Positions 9,130 to 17,810 of a stretch of 45,272 nucleotides of DNA are shown here, one piece after another. Below the pieces are notes generated by a model. The model saw only the letters and a program-made list of their open reading frames with translations. It had not been told where the DNA came from and searched no databases. Source of the stretch: a virus; IMG/VR virus record IMGVR_UViG_3300037628_000131, positions 1-45,272 of that record. One strand, 5' to 3'. The number at the start of each line of letters is the position of its first letter. Position 1 is the stretch's first letter. The position numbers and the translations under genes were made by a program.

Positions 9130-9392
9130 TATAAATCACCCGGCGTTACATCGCCCACATCAATAAACACATCAGCATTTCCGGGCCTTGGCAATGGGAC
9201 TGCTTGAGGGTCAGGAAAGGCGCGTATAAGGTCCATTGGCTGGCGGGTTTCAAAGCTTTGATCGCGGACAAACAGCCCGTTCCATTCCATCTCACACTCG
9301 CTGGCTTTTTTCTTAAAAGAAGTGCGGTCGCAGATCACGTTATAATCACCGAGAACGGCGCGTGTGTAACCTTTTCTTGATCTCGTTGTCAT
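9129..9392 (-). CDS. Small conserved virion-operon protein, unknown function
   Basis: An 87-aa basic-to-neutral protein with no recognised domain. The N-terminus reads MTTRSRKGYTRAVLGDYNVI and continues with a stretch holding ECEMEWNGLFVRDQSFETRQ. It ends at the ATG of the gp4-like gene (TAATG overlap) and follows the inserted HNH gene. Small proteins with a similar 'G.yNviCDrtGfk.k.se...eWnGl.Vr...fE.RhPqdf' layout are common directly before tail genes in podoviruses and siphoviruses (recollection), so a structural role is likely. Confidence 0.6.
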   Translation of the reverse strand: MTTRSRKGYTRAVLGDYNVICDRTSFKKKASECEMEWNGLFVRDQSFETRQPMDLIRAFPDPQAVPLPRPGNADVFIDVGDVTPGDL

Positions 9393-9393
9393 A

Positions 9394-10014
9394 TCATACC
9401 CAATATCTAAGCTCTGCGGATAGCCTTGCTTTTATTGCTGAACCTTTGTCATTGAAAGACCCTACGGATACTTCTTTACCATTAACGCCAATTCTAACTC
9501 GCCACTTACTATTTGCTTTATACCACGAAACGCCGCGAGAGCCACTAGTGTTAGATTTCTTTAAGCGCTGGTTTCTGCTCTGTTGTGTCTTAGTTGCCCA
9601 CCTGCAATTTACTTTATTGTAGTTCCCGTTGTTATCAACCCTATCCAAAGTGTGCTTTTTTGATGGCCGTTTTCCCATATCTTCAATGAATTTAACAAAA
9701 CTGTTTTCCCATTCATCACAAACCGAAATGCCGCGCCCACCGTAATTCACATAATTTTTCAATGACGAGTTAAGGCATCTGTTTTTCATATCTGCCCAAA
9801 CCCTATATTCTGGCGTAGCAGTGGCGCTATGCTTTGTTTGGCGCTTTACTCGAAGCTCTTTAGCCAAACACCCGCAAGACTTGGTTGCTCCAGACTTTAG
9901 CGGGTATATATCCACCGCTTTCTTGGTGCCGCAATTACACTGTACCATTACGCGGCGATGCCCGTGTTTGCCCTTTGGTGCCTCACCTATAATTCTTAGC
10001 CGCCCGTATATCAT
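9394..10014 (-). CDS. HNH homing endonuclease with C-terminal AP2 domain
   Basis: A 206-aa protein in three parts. An N-terminal zinc-ribbon-like module has paired cysteines (C26, C28, C47, C49). A central HNH-type region of the AP2/HNH phage family (YGGRGISVCDEWENSFVKFI ... HTLDRVDNNGNYNKVNCRWA) spans about residues 90-140. A C-terminal AP2 DNA-binding domain occupies about residues 157-200 (SGSRGVSWYKANSKWRVRIG ... VGSFNDKGSA). Such free-standing endonucleases spread by cutting gene variants that lack them. It has its own strong GGAGG and a TATAAT-like box just upstream (10051-10056), and it splits the row of structural genes, which suggests independent insertion. Confidence 0.92.
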   Translation of the reverse strand: MIYGRLRIIGEAPKGKHGHRRVMVQCNCGTKKAVDIYPLKSGATKSCGCLAKELRVKRQTKHSATATPEYRVWADMKNRCLNSSLKNYVNYGGRGISVCDEWENSFVKFIEDMGKRPSKKHTLDRVDNNGNYNKVNCRWATKTQQSRNQRLKKSNTSGSRGVSWYKANSKWRVRIGVNGKEVSVGSFNDKGSAIKARLSAELRYWV

Positions 10015-10076
10015 ATAAAACCTCCATTAAACCAGATGGAAATATACCATATTATAATGCGCGATGGAAGCACACC

Positions 10077-11138
10077 CTAATCATCAACTAAAATAATATC
10101 GAACCCTGCTGATATTTTTATATTGCTATCAGACACAAATGCTACATTTACATAAATATCTGTCTGGGCTTCCAGCACAGCATACGGGTCATATTTATGT
10201 TGTAAATAACTGGTACCGGCAGAATTCAGACCTAATTCACAAAATATTCTTTTGCCGTATGGGTTTTCCATGCCATACGGAACAACAATAAGCTCTACAT
10301 CAGCCGTTGCCGCCTTTGTGGCGTCACGGGCAATAGATGCATACCACTGTGTTAAGTATCCCTGTTTGTTTTTTGGTATGGTATATACAGCCATTAACGT
10401 TTGGCCTTCAGCAGCAGCAACAATAGCCGTTACAGTTGAATCTACAGCCGCTGTCGCAGTTACGTTACCGACATTGACACCACCAGAACCAACACCATCA
10501 AAGTGCATCCGGCTAATACGCCAGTATGAATTAGCCGTATTAACCGGCGTAGTGCCGTTCATTACAATATATTCTGATATTTCATCTTTGTTTGCATCAA
10601 GCCCTTTTTTGATATGAAGAACGCTTGACCCAGTACTGCCTGGCGTCACAACAATGTATGAATTCCCGGACGCTATCGAACCATTATGATGAAGCTCGGC
10701 AATGGATAATTCAGTTTCGCTTGTAACAGCCAAAACAAACGAATGATCGCCATCTGTCGTATCAATCACAACATCGTTCACAGAAACCCCGTCAGAAACA
10801 AAGGTTGCAGCGGTATCAACCAGCGTTACGGTAGTTGTGTTTGTTGCCGTGCCGCTGGATACGGTTGTTCCTAAATCTGCGGTGCTTGAGCTAACAATGC
10901 TGTGTACTCTCGCAGCCGTGGGGCCTACCCACTGGCCACCACCATCCCAAATAGTTTCCGGCAGCGTCCCTGTGTCAATATCAGGGTTATGTCCAAACTT
11001 GTTGATATGGGTAATCCCGGCCATGTCGCCACGGCCAGACTGTAGAGCCATAGGATACTGAGCCACTGGAAGCTGATTCGCGGTTGCTGTTGTGAAAATG
11101 GTTCCGCCGGTAGCGTCTAAATATCCGATCTTAGGCAT
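10077..11138 (-). CDS. Putative minor structural protein, unknown function
   Basis: A 353-aa, Thr/Ser/Val/Ala-rich, low-Lys protein with alternating beta-type patterns (for example TATNTTTVTLVDTAATFVSD and STVTAIVAAAEGQTLMAVYT). I recognise no catalytic motif. Composition and position between coat-associated genes and the tail adaptors suggest a virion protein, perhaps a decoration or minor head protein. It overlaps the preceding gene by 8 bases. Confidence 0.6.
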   Translation of the reverse strand: MPKIGYLDATGGTIFTTATANQLPVAQYPMALQSGRGDMAGITHINKFGHNPDIDTGTLPETIWDGGGQWVGPTAARVHSIVSSSTADLGTTVSSGTATNTTTVTLVDTAATFVSDGVSVNDVVIDTTDGDHSFVLAVTSETELSIAELHHNGSIASGNSYIVVTPGSTGSSVLHIKKGLDANKDEISEYIVMNGTTPVNTANSYWRISRMHFDGVGSGGVNVGNVTATAAVDSTVTAIVAAAEGQTLMAVYTIPKNKQGYLTQWYASIARDATKAATADVELIVVPYGMENPYGKRIFCELGLNSAGTSYLQHKYDPYAVLEAQTDIYVNVAFVSDSNIKISAGFDIILVDD

Positions 11139-11508
11139 ATTTTTTCACAAAAAATAACGTCATGAAATAGTTAGCGGTCCCAGCAGGAACTGGAATAACC
11201 ACGTCACCCGTCACGCCCGTTCCGGCATCATTCCACAAGCCACCAGATGCCGACCAATCGTGGTTAGTCTGTCCCGGCGTAAACACTGCAAAGGTTTTAT
11301 CCGTGTTTGCGTCCCAATCAAGTTTGATAGTCGCGTCTGTGTTCACTTCGGCGCGCATAAGTTTAACGCCGGCCGGAACACCAATCGCATCCGCAGTGAT
11401 GGCAGATACGTCAACAATTTTTAGACCCTGAGTATCGGCCTCACCAACCACACTTATCGTATAGTTTCGGGTGCCGTTAAGCACCACTTGAACAACAGGA
11501 GCAGCCAT
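11131..11508 (-). CDS. Putative small structural protein
   Basis: A 125-aa beta-rich protein (MAAPVVQVVLNGTRNYTISV ... VVIPVPAGTANYFMTLFFVKKY). No named domain was recognised. Its location in the coat/tail operon and its tight junctions with the neighbours (2-nt gap upstream, 8-nt overlap downstream) indicate co-expression with virion genes. Proteins of this style often decorate phage heads or tails; that role is inferred. Confidence 0.55.
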   Translation of the reverse strand: MAAPVVQVVLNGTRNYTISVVGEADTQGLKIVDVSAITADAIGVPAGVKLMRAEVNTDATIKLDWDANTDKTFAVFTPGQTNHDWSASGGLWNDAGTGVTGDVVIPVPAGTANYFMTLFFVKKYA

Positions 11509-11509
11509 T

Positions 11510-12199
11510 CTACCTCTCCTTTGCCACCATTATATAATCAATGGTCATTGTCTTGGCGGTGGCCTCACCGTTCTGACAGGCAAAGCTGATAGTCAGCTCG
11601 GTATCGTCTGGAATGTTGGTTGTCACGCTAGTCGCAACATGAACATCGTCGGCAAAGATTTTAATCTTGTCTACACCGTCATAGTACCAGCCAAGCGTCA
11701 AATATGTATCATCGGCCATTGTCGCAACGCCAGCGGTGGTTGTCGCGGTGCTGTCTTTTTCAACCAATAGCCCGAAAGCCGTTGATCCGTCAGCCTTGAG
11801 AAAGAAAACGCCGTCCGTGCCGTCAAGCGGTGTGGTATCTGTGATTTGCAGACCAATTAAAATATCTGATTGTGTGGCACCGTTTGCTTTAAGCCTAGCT
11901 TTTAACCATGCTTTTTTACCGCTGGACAAGAGGAAGCTTTCACCAACCTTGTTCATGAAGATATGGCCGTCATCGCCCGTTCCGTTCGTCAGCAACAGCA
12001 ATCCGCCGTCGCCGTCTGTTAGCGCCTGTGTGGCATCAGTTGAGCCTGTGCCGCCAGTTGTGACAGTCCAGTCACCTGCGGTGTAATAATCAAAGTCTTC
12101 CATGTAAACATGGGCTGTAGTGGGATCGGGCATAATGAAGTCGCCCAAAGTCTTTTCTGCTTTTACAGTGGTAACGCCACCGGGGAAACGAGTAGTCAT
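11510..12199 (-). CDS. Putative capsid-associated beta-sandwich (lectin/LamG-like) protein
   Basis: A 229-aa protein whose sequence runs like a concanavalin/LamG jelly-roll: GKKAWLKARLKANGATQSDI, a 'dGvfFlkadGs' strand-turn and YLTLGWYYDGVDKIKIFADD, then a final TISFACQNGEATAKTMTIDY. This is the pattern of carbohydrate-binding beta-sandwiches also used as capsid decorations. It is the first gene after the coat terminator, so it is probably expressed at a lower level than the coat. The fold assignment is by eye only. Confidence 0.55.
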   Translation of the reverse strand: MTTRFPGGVTTVKAEKTLGDFIMPDPTTAHVYMEDFDYYTAGDWTVTTGGTGSTDATQALTDGDGGLLLLTNGTGDDGHIFMNKVGESFLLSSGKKAWLKARLKANGATQSDILIGLQITDTTPLDGTDGVFFLKADGSTAFGLLVEKDSTATTTAGVATMADDTYLTLGWYYDGVDKIKIFADDVHVATSVTTNIPDDTELTISFACQNGEATAKTMTIDYIMVAKER

Positions 12200-12258
12200 G
12201 ATATTCTCCTAACAGGCTTATCGCCCAGCCTTGCGGCCATCAGTTGAAAAGGTGGAAA

Positions 12259-12276
12259 TGGGGGCCGAAACCCCCA
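12259..12276 (-). terminator. Intrinsic terminator after the major coat gene
   Basis: On the minus strand a perfect 6-bp stem (TGGGGG / CCCCCA) with the loop TTTCGG is followed by TTT, 7 nt after the coat-protein stop. It would reduce read-through from the strongly expressed coat gene into the minor structural genes. Confidence 0.8.
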
Positions 12277-12282
12277 CCATAT

Positions 12283-13194
12283 TTAAACGCCCGGTGAACC
12301 GAACAGGCCACGGAAATCCGCCCAGCCCGGTACATAGCGCTCATAAGCTGCGTATTTGATGTTTTTGGTATCAAAATCGTTGTCTTCTGCAAACGAAATT
12401 GCCTCACGCTCATAGAACAACATGCCATTTTCACAGTTGGTACGGATAAAGAAGGCGTCCGTATCAGTGAGGTAATGATTTGTTGTATAGCCCTGTGGAA
12501 GCAGGCCCATGTTGCGAATTGCATTCACATCATTGTTAGCCGTTCCGCTTTGTAAGGTAGATTTCAGGATACGGTCAGCGTTAAACATCTCGTTCGGGTG
12601 AATAACTAGCTGAGTTCCTCGTGCCGCAATTGGCAAACCAGAAGAGTTTTCCATCAACTCGATTTTAATCAACAGACTTTCAAGTGAAGCCTCTGACAAA
12701 TCCGCATTGGCGGTAATCTGGTTTGATTGATTGCCTGCGTCCGTTGGGTGACTCGCAGAAATCAAGCTAACACCGTCCGCGCCGAGATAACTTCCGTTAA
12801 AGGCCCGGTTATAGATGTTTGCTGAAACGATTTCTTTAGTCGTCCGCATTGAGAAAGCCAAAGCGCTTGTACGCTCACGGGCAACCTTTGGATAAAGATT
12901 GTCCTTAATTTCCTCGTGTGTGCAGATGAACCCAAGGCCATACGCTTGGTTAGTGAAGGTTTGCGTATATGCTTGACGGGTTGCAGCGTACTGTGTGCTT
13001 GCGCCTTGCGTTTTAACAGGGGCCAAGCCGAAGCCAACCATTTCCTGCGTTTCTTCATACGCTTGATCGGAACTGCGAACTTCAAACAAGTTCTTGTATT
13101 CCATATCATGTTCGGCATACCGAAGACCCCAAATTGCCTCTAGTCCAGGCCATAACAGTTTAGGGTTTGAGCCTGTGGTAATTACACCAGACAT
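12283..13194 (-). CDS. Major capsid protein (HK97-fold type)
   Basis: A 303-aa protein in the coat position, directly after the scaffold and decoration genes and followed by a strong terminator. It contains the 'LWPGLEAIWGLRYAEHDMEY' N-terminal arm and a long-helix/P-domain region (LESLLIKIELMENSSGLPIA, then TQLVIHPNEMFNADRIL). It ends with the beta-rich FIRTNCENGMLFYEREAISF and YAAYERYVPGWADFRGLFGS. These resemble the Mu gpT / HK97-fold family of coat proteins in which the subunit is about 300 aa. No cleavable delta domain is evident at the N-terminus, in agreement with the separate scaffold gene. Confidence 0.85.
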   Translation of the reverse strand: MSGVITTGSNPKLLWPGLEAIWGLRYAEHDMEYKNLFEVRSSDQAYEETQEMVGFGLAPVKTQGASTQYAATRQAYTQTFTNQAYGLGFICTHEEIKDNLYPKVARERTSALAFSMRTTKEIVSANIYNRAFNGSYLGADGVSLISASHPTDAGNQSNQITANADLSEASLESLLIKIELMENSSGLPIAARGTQLVIHPNEMFNADRILKSTLQSGTANNDVNAIRNMGLLPQGYTTNHYLTDTDAFFIRTNCENGMLFYEREAISFAEDNDFDTKNIKYAAYERYVPGWADFRGLFGSPGV

Positions 13195-13197
13195 ATC

Positions 13198-13779
13198 TTA
13201 TACCCCCGCTTCATGAGACGTCAGAGTGTGGTTGTTGATTATCACTTCAACAACAGCATCTGCGCCGACTGAGTTATTTGGAATTTGGCGGAGGCGAAGG
13301 ATTTTGAGTTGATTCCCTGCGTTAGTTCCAACAGAAGATTGGTCAACCTCGAAAAGAGACTTGCCTTGTGTCGCCACGCCAGCCGTTAGGTTAGCGTTGT
13401 TGCTGATGTCAGTGACAACCAGTGTTCCATTGACTTGGATTTCGTAAACAATACCCGGTCCATCTTCAACCATGATATAGTCTTCAGTGGATGCTGGGCT
13501 GTTTAGAGCCTTGTCACGGGTTAGCGTAACATCGCCGTCAATCCCATCGGATCGCGAAATCATTACACCAGTTATTGCGTTTGATACACCCGCCGTAGCG
13601 CGTGTAATTGTGGGAATACCCCCTGTCGAGGCGGTTCCAGTTACAACAACTGGATCGCCCGGAGCAAGAATTTCAGTGTCACCTACCGCTTTGTAATAAA
13701 GCGAACCACTGCCATTATAGGGGCTTCCGTTGCTATTCTTTACAGCCCGAAGGCCGAAAGCGTTGTCAACATTTGCCAT
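13198..13779 (-). CDS. Probable head decoration/coat-associated protein
   Basis: A 193-aa protein starting MANVDNAFGLRAVKNSNGSP, a start frequently seen in proteins encoded immediately before the coat gene in podoviruses. The body is beta-type (TEILAPGDPVVVTGTASTGG ... IYEIQV-like strands), as in small decoration proteins that read 'gdvV...g'. It is 3 nt from the coat gene. Function inferred: cementing or decoration of the capsid. Confidence 0.65.
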   Translation of the reverse strand: MANVDNAFGLRAVKNSNGSPYNGSGSLYYKAVGDTEILAPGDPVVVTGTASTGGIPTITRATAGVSNAITGVMISRSDGIDGDVTLTRDKALNSPASTEDYIMVEDGPGIVYEIQVNGTLVVTDISNNANLTAGVATQGKSLFEVDQSSVGTNAGNQLKILRLRQIPNNSVGADAVVEVIINNHTLTSHEAGV

Positions 13780-13788
13780 TGTAGCGTC

Positions 13789-14415
13789 CTATACGTCGAA
13801 CGCGGTACTCCCTTGTGAGGGATCGTACATGACTGAATTGCCATCTTGGCCGCGCTCGTGACCTAAACCATTATCGCCTTTAGCGTTTCTGATTGAGTGC
13901 TCAATCCGCTGTCGGCGTGTTTCTTGATCAGATTGACGCTGTGCATAGATGGCTTCGTCGCATAACATCAAATATTGGCGGGTTGGCTCGCCATCTTTAC
14001 CCATAACGGAGATGCTAACTTGACTGCCCTCGTCCGTATTGTGAGTAACCCCCTTTAATGCGGGGAAATCCTTAATATCAGCCTCAAAGTAACCTTTATT
14101 TTTCATGGCGTCAACCCTTCCGCCTTCATCAACCACCCATCTGCTGACAAAGCCCGCTATAGGAGGGTGCCAAAGCTTATCGCCATCAGCAGCGCCACTT
14201 TTTTCCAAAAGCTTACGTTGATCGGCCCATCGCTGCTTTGCAAGCTCGGCTGCTTTGGGAATTTTTGGTGTGGTTGCAACTGGTGACGCCTGTTCTTCTT
14301 GGTGTTGTGGTGCAGTCATCGCTTCCGCTTTGTCTTCTGCTTGCTCAGTTACAATAGGCGCTGGTCGTCCGCGCTTCTTTCCTGCTGCTTTTGGTGTGAA
14401 TTGCTTGCTGGTCAT
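13789..14415 (-). CDS. Unknown protein between scaffold and coat genes
   Basis: A 208-aa protein. The N-terminal 65 residues are charged, Lys/Ala/Pro/Gln rich and probably disordered. The rest is mixed (WHPPIAGFVSRWVVDEGGRV ... FEADIKDFPALKGVTHNTDE), and the C-terminus (VMYDPSQGSTAFDV) is conserved-looking. Proteins with this 'vsRWvn..g.rv...k.kGw..v' pattern are common next to scaffold genes of podoviruses (recollection). A role in head assembly is plausible but not shown. Confidence 0.6.
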   Translation of the reverse strand: MTSKQFTPKAAGKKRGRPAPIVTEQAEDKAEAMTAPQHQEEQASPVATTPKIPKAAELAKQRWADQRKLLEKSGAADGDKLWHPPIAGFVSRWVVDEGGRVDAMKNKGYFEADIKDFPALKGVTHNTDEGSQVSISVMGKDGEPTRQYLMLCDEAIYAQRQSDQETRRQRIEHSIRNAKGDNGLGHERGQDGNSVMYDPSQGSTAFDV

Positions 14416-14418
14416 TGC

Positions 14419-15237
14419 TTATCTCCCTGCCTTATTGGCGTCATAGCGCTGGCAACTTTCAAAGTATTTCTTTTTCCCGGCAGCATCATTAGTGTAATAC
14501 TGGCCCATCGAATCAAAGTTGGCTTTTAGTTCCGGTGAGAGGCTGTCAAACCCTGATTTTTTACCAGATGAAGGACGCCTACCAGATGAAACTGTATTAA
14601 CCGCAGGACGCGGGGTTGCTGGTTGTGGTAGATATTTAGCCATGCGCGCATCCACTTCTGCAAATACTTGATCTGAGGTAAAATTAGGGTTTTGCGCGCT
14701 AACTTCACGGTCGATGTTATTGGCAAACATAGTCAATTCACGGTCAACATTATACCATGAACCATTTCTAGCAACCCAAGCAACAGCTTCGGCACTTGGC
14801 GCTGGTGCTCCTTGCTCTTGGCTAAACTCGGTTGCATTTTTTTCAGCCTGCGCCTTGTTGGCATACGCGCTTTCAATCTGCTCAGGGTCCATGCTGTCAA
14901 GGGCGTCCTTCACACGCATGTCAGCGTCTGCCTTCACCATATCTAGGTTCTGCTGCTGGAATTTCTGCATGGTTTCAATCGTGCGCTCTTGCTTGGCATA
15001 TTTGTTTTCCAAATCCCGCAAGTTTGCTTTGGTTATCTGGTGCCGATCATCCCCGGCGGTATTGAATTCTTCAAATCCAGTGTGCTGGTCTGGATCGCGC
15101 CCAGCCTTAACCCAAGCGTCCTTGTCCTTCCAGCCGTTCATTTCGGCGCGTTCTTGGTCCGATGGACCTTGCACCTCTGCTTGCAGGGTTTCGTCAGCGG
15201 CCTCTTGTGGTACTTCTGCTGCTTGTGCATCAGTCAT
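14419..15237 (-). CDS. Capsid scaffolding protein
   Basis: A 272-aa acidic protein, mostly helical, in the scaffold position between portal and coat. The N-terminus is Glu/Ala/Gln rich. Residues 73-130 form a probable coiled coil (NLRDLENKYAKQERTIETMQ, then KFQQQNLDMVKADADMRVKD). The C-terminus is basic and polar (GRRPSSGKKSGFDSLSPELK ... CQRYDANKAGR), as in scaffolds whose basic tail binds the coat. The start overlaps the GroES stop as ATGA. Confidence 0.75.
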   Translation of the reverse strand: MTDAQAAEVPQEAADETLQAEVQGPSDQERAEMNGWKDKDAWVKAGRDPDQHTGFEEFNTAGDDRHQITKANLRDLENKYAKQERTIETMQKFQQQNLDMVKADADMRVKDALDSMDPEQIESAYANKAQAEKNATEFSQEQGAPAPSAEAVAWVARNGSWYNVDRELTMFANNIDREVSAQNPNFTSDQVFAEVDARMAKYLPQPATPRPAVNTVSSGRRPSSGKKSGFDSLSPELKANFDSMGQYYTNDAAGKKKYFESCQRYDANKAGR

Positions 15238-15566
15238 GTTTTTCTCCTTACAATTGCTAATGCTTCTCCAGGGCGGATAAGTCTTAGACCGTATTCAGTC
15301 TTGCCTTCTGCCTCGTAATATTTTCCTGCGTGACGCGGTATTAGAACTAAATCACCAATTTTAGGCCTATTTTCAATCTCAAGGTCGGCAAATGCAATAG
15401 GCCCCATAGCCAATATCTTGGCCCTGCACTCCTGCCGGTTCTTTGCGTCAATCATGGTGTCAGTGAGGATAATTCCGCCAGATGTCTTTTCCGCAACCTC
15501 TGGAATTTCCACCAGTATGCGGTCATAAAGGGGGATGATTTCTTCTTCTTGGGTTAACGGTTTCAT
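15234..15566 (-). CDS. GroES/Cpn10-like co-chaperonin
   Basis: A 110-aa homologue of GroES. It aligns by eye to 'PLhDRviVk...veeKTsGGIvLtd' (here IIPLYDRILVEIPEVAEKTS then GGIILTDT). The mobile-loop hydrophobic tripeptide is IIL. Then follow '...AkIlAmGp', 'kiGDlVLIPrhaGk' and a C-terminal LIRPGEALAIVRR strand closing the barrel. GroES caps GroEL; T4 gp31 and RB49 CocO are phage versions that let the host chaperonin fold large coat proteins. Its place between portal and scaffold, coupled at both ends by ATGA overlaps, ties it to head assembly. Confidence 0.9.
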   Translation of the reverse strand: MKPLTQEEEIIPLYDRILVEIPEVAEKTSGGIILTDTMIDAKNRQECRAKILAMGPIAFADLEIENRPKIGDLVLIPRHAGKYYEAEGKTEYGLRLIRPGEALAIVRRKT

Positions 15567-15832
15567 TTCGCCCCCTCCAACTTTTCAAGATCATTGCAAA
15601 ATCCATCATAGGTTAAATCAACCAAAACCGCATATGCTTGGTTCTGCGCGTCCTTGATGATAGCCATATTTCGCACCGCTTCTGTATCCACTCGCGGGTG
15701 AAGAAGCATGCGGCCTAGCTTGTCAATGTCGGTGTTATTGAGGAGTTCCAGCTCCGTTAGGAATTCCCAGAGCCACTTCTGGCCCTCCTTCCAATCGTTG
15801 AACTGCTTCTCGTTCTTGAACGGGTTGTTCAT
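15563..15832 (-). CDS. Small protein overlapping the portal 3' end, unknown function
   Basis: An 89-aa acidic, helical protein (MNNPFKNEKQFNDWKEGQKW ... AIIKDAQNQAYAVLVDLTYD). It starts 98 nt inside the portal gene in another frame, after GAGG, and ends with an ATGA overlap on GroES. The sequence has ordinary protein composition throughout, including the overlapped part. Unknown function; probably assembly related given its place. Confidence 0.65.
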   Translation of the reverse strand: MNNPFKNEKQFNDWKEGQKWLWEFLTELELLNNTDIDKLGRMLLHPRVDTEAVRNMAIIKDAQNQAYAVLVDLTYDGFCNDLEKLEGAK

Positions 15833-17726
15833 TTTGTGCCTCTTTTAGCTGTTGAAGGCTTGCTGCTTGCTCTTGCTCGAACAGGTCAAGAATACCCGCC
15901 TCTGCCAGTGCTGTGCCGATGGTGCCGCCTTCGTTGGCTACCTCCTGCAATATTTTAACTACTTCTGCCAGTGCCTTACGGTTGGACGCCGCTACCTTGG
16001 CCGTATCGTTTGCTACTTTTTGTTTGTCGTTCTCTGCGTTTGCTAATTCTAACATCATTTGCGGCGTTACATCGTTTGACGGTGGGATTATGTATTTCTT
16101 CGGATCATCAATACCCAGTTCCATCAAGTATTCTTCGTAAATCGCAATCTTATTGACGAAAGGAAGCTCCATTGTTTCCATCAGAGCCTGCATCCGCATA
16201 CGCTTTTGCATGTCGGTCGCCATGTTCGGATCGGCAGCCGGTACGACGTCCATGTTTTCGGTGTTGTAATCCTCAACGCTCGCGTCTTTTTCGTCAAGAA
16301 TGTTCTGATATTGCTCGTCGGTCCTGAAACGCTGATTTAGCTTGAATATCATACGCAATTCATTTCGGAGGCCGCGATACACCCGCTTGAATATGGTGTT
16401 ATAGACCTTCATGCCCTGTTCAACTAGCGACATGGTAGTGCCTACAGGCTGATTTGCGGGCGCATCGCCGGTTAATGCGTCGCTAATGGATGCGATAGAT
16501 TTTCCGCTTTCAACCAAAACACCCATAAGCTGGAATAGCACCATTGATGGCTCCCTAACGGGAAGCGGTACAATAGCATCCTTCAACAGCATAGCAGGGA
16601 CATCGGTTTTCATCCACTCCCCTGGCGTAATTTTGGTGCTGCCGCTGGTAACTCTAAACTCACGGCCTAAAAAGCCGCTTTGGCTGTTTGAAAGCCTGCC
16701 AGCATCGAATAATTGGTTAATGGTGGTATTGATAGCCTCGTTATGCTCAAGCAATAGTGAACCAAAGCCCGGCGTGTAGAAATCACCATTTGGTGAAGGA
16801 AAACACTCGTATTTGGTGAAATAGTCCCTTCGACGAATAGCAACCACTACGAATTTTTCTTCGTCCTCAAACTCGACGTTTTCAATCTGGTAATCAGCGA
16901 CAATGCGAACAACTTGCCCGCTGTCCTCGTCAAAGGTCAATATATACGGTTCTGGGTATCCATCGCCATCAACATCAAATAAACAATGCTGCTCAATAAA
17001 AATACGTTCGTCTGAAGGGTCTTCATCTTCAAACATTGAAATTGCATCTTCGTCAAACTCGCCTACAGCAATGCGCTCCATAACCTCATATGCATAAACT
17101 GGCATACGCTGGGAAATGCGCGGGCAAGACCTTAGTCCGCGCGTGGCGTTGTTAACCACCAAGTCCTTAGCAAGAACCACCTCAACAGCCGTCTTGTTGC
17201 CTAATGTGGTGTAATATACCTTTTTAAAAGCCAGCCCATCTTGGGGCAGCGCCATTAGAAGCTGATCCATGCCAGCATCCCAATCTTCTATTTCCTCGTT
17301 AAGCTGGTATGACATATCCTTTGATACACGCAGCGAACGCCTTTTCTTCTCTCCTTGAGGGTCTGCTCCGATCACCTTTGCCAGTGCAATGTTGCCATTG
17401 TTCATAATCGTAGAATAGGCGCGGGCGTTAAACTGCAATATGGATTCGGTGATAAGCGGGTATATGATATTGGATGCGTCTTGAAACGGCGTGTTTTTGG
17501 CCTGCTTTTCCCGCAAGACCATTTTAGCAATGCGCTCTTGATCAGCGCGCCACTTTGATGTCGATTCGTAGTCTTCGGTATATCCAGATGCAGCCAGAAG
17601 CCCTATATGCGTAACCATCCTTTCATCAAGAATGCGCATTAAATTGTTGGCGTCGTCTAACTCAGCATCCAGAATATCATCAATGGAGGTGTGCGCATAA
17701 GCGCTTTCCGTTGTGTCGTCGTCCAT
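15735..17726 (-). CDS. Portal protein
   Basis: A 663-aa portal of the P22-like/podovirus size class. Diagnostic parts are the N-terminal helical region with ...FQDASNIIYPLITESILQFN ARAY, then a stem/wing region (YDPEP-like 'DGDGYPEPYILTFDEDSG'). A central GFGSLLLEHNEAINTTINQL FDAGRLSNSQSGFLGREFRV and the long-helix PAMLLKDAIVPLPVREPSMV follow, then '...GDAPANQPVGTTMSLVEQGM' near the crown. The last 100 residues are helical and Gln/Glu/Ala rich (barrel). The portal is the dodecameric DNA channel at one capsid vertex, where TerL docks. It is followed by GroES and scaffold genes. Confidence 0.9.
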   Translation of the reverse strand: MDDDTTESAYAHTSIDDILDAELDDANNLMRILDERMVTHIGLLAASGYTEDYESTSKWRADQERIAKMVLREKQAKNTPFQDASNIIYPLITESILQFNARAYSTIMNNGNIALAKVIGADPQGEKKRRSLRVSKDMSYQLNEEIEDWDAGMDQLLMALPQDGLAFKKVYYTTLGNKTAVEVVLAKDLVVNNATRGLRSCPRISQRMPVYAYEVMERIAVGEFDEDAISMFEDEDPSDERIFIEQHCLFDVDGDGYPEPYILTFDEDSGQVVRIVADYQIENVEFEDEEKFVVVAIRRRDYFTKYECFPSPNGDFYTPGFGSLLLEHNEAINTTINQLFDAGRLSNSQSGFLGREFRVTSGSTKITPGEWMKTDVPAMLLKDAIVPLPVREPSMVLFQLMGVLVESGKSIASISDALTGDAPANQPVGTTMSLVEQGMKVYNTIFKRVYRGLRNELRMIFKLNQRFRTDEQYQNILDEKDASVEDYNTENMDVVPAADPNMATDMQKRMRMQALMETMELPFVNKIAIYEEYLMELGIDDPKKYIIPPSNDVTPQMMLELANAENDKQKVANDTAKVAASNRKALAEVVKILQEVANEGGTIGTALAEAGILDLFEQEQAASLQQLKEAQNEQPVQEREAVQRLEGGPEVALGIPNGAGTPQ

Positions 17727-17810
17727 TAATTAAGCTCACAAAGCAGCTTTCGCCGCGACTACCCGTATAGTTTTACTATGGTTCGCACACAATATCTAGT
17801 GCGTTTCTTT

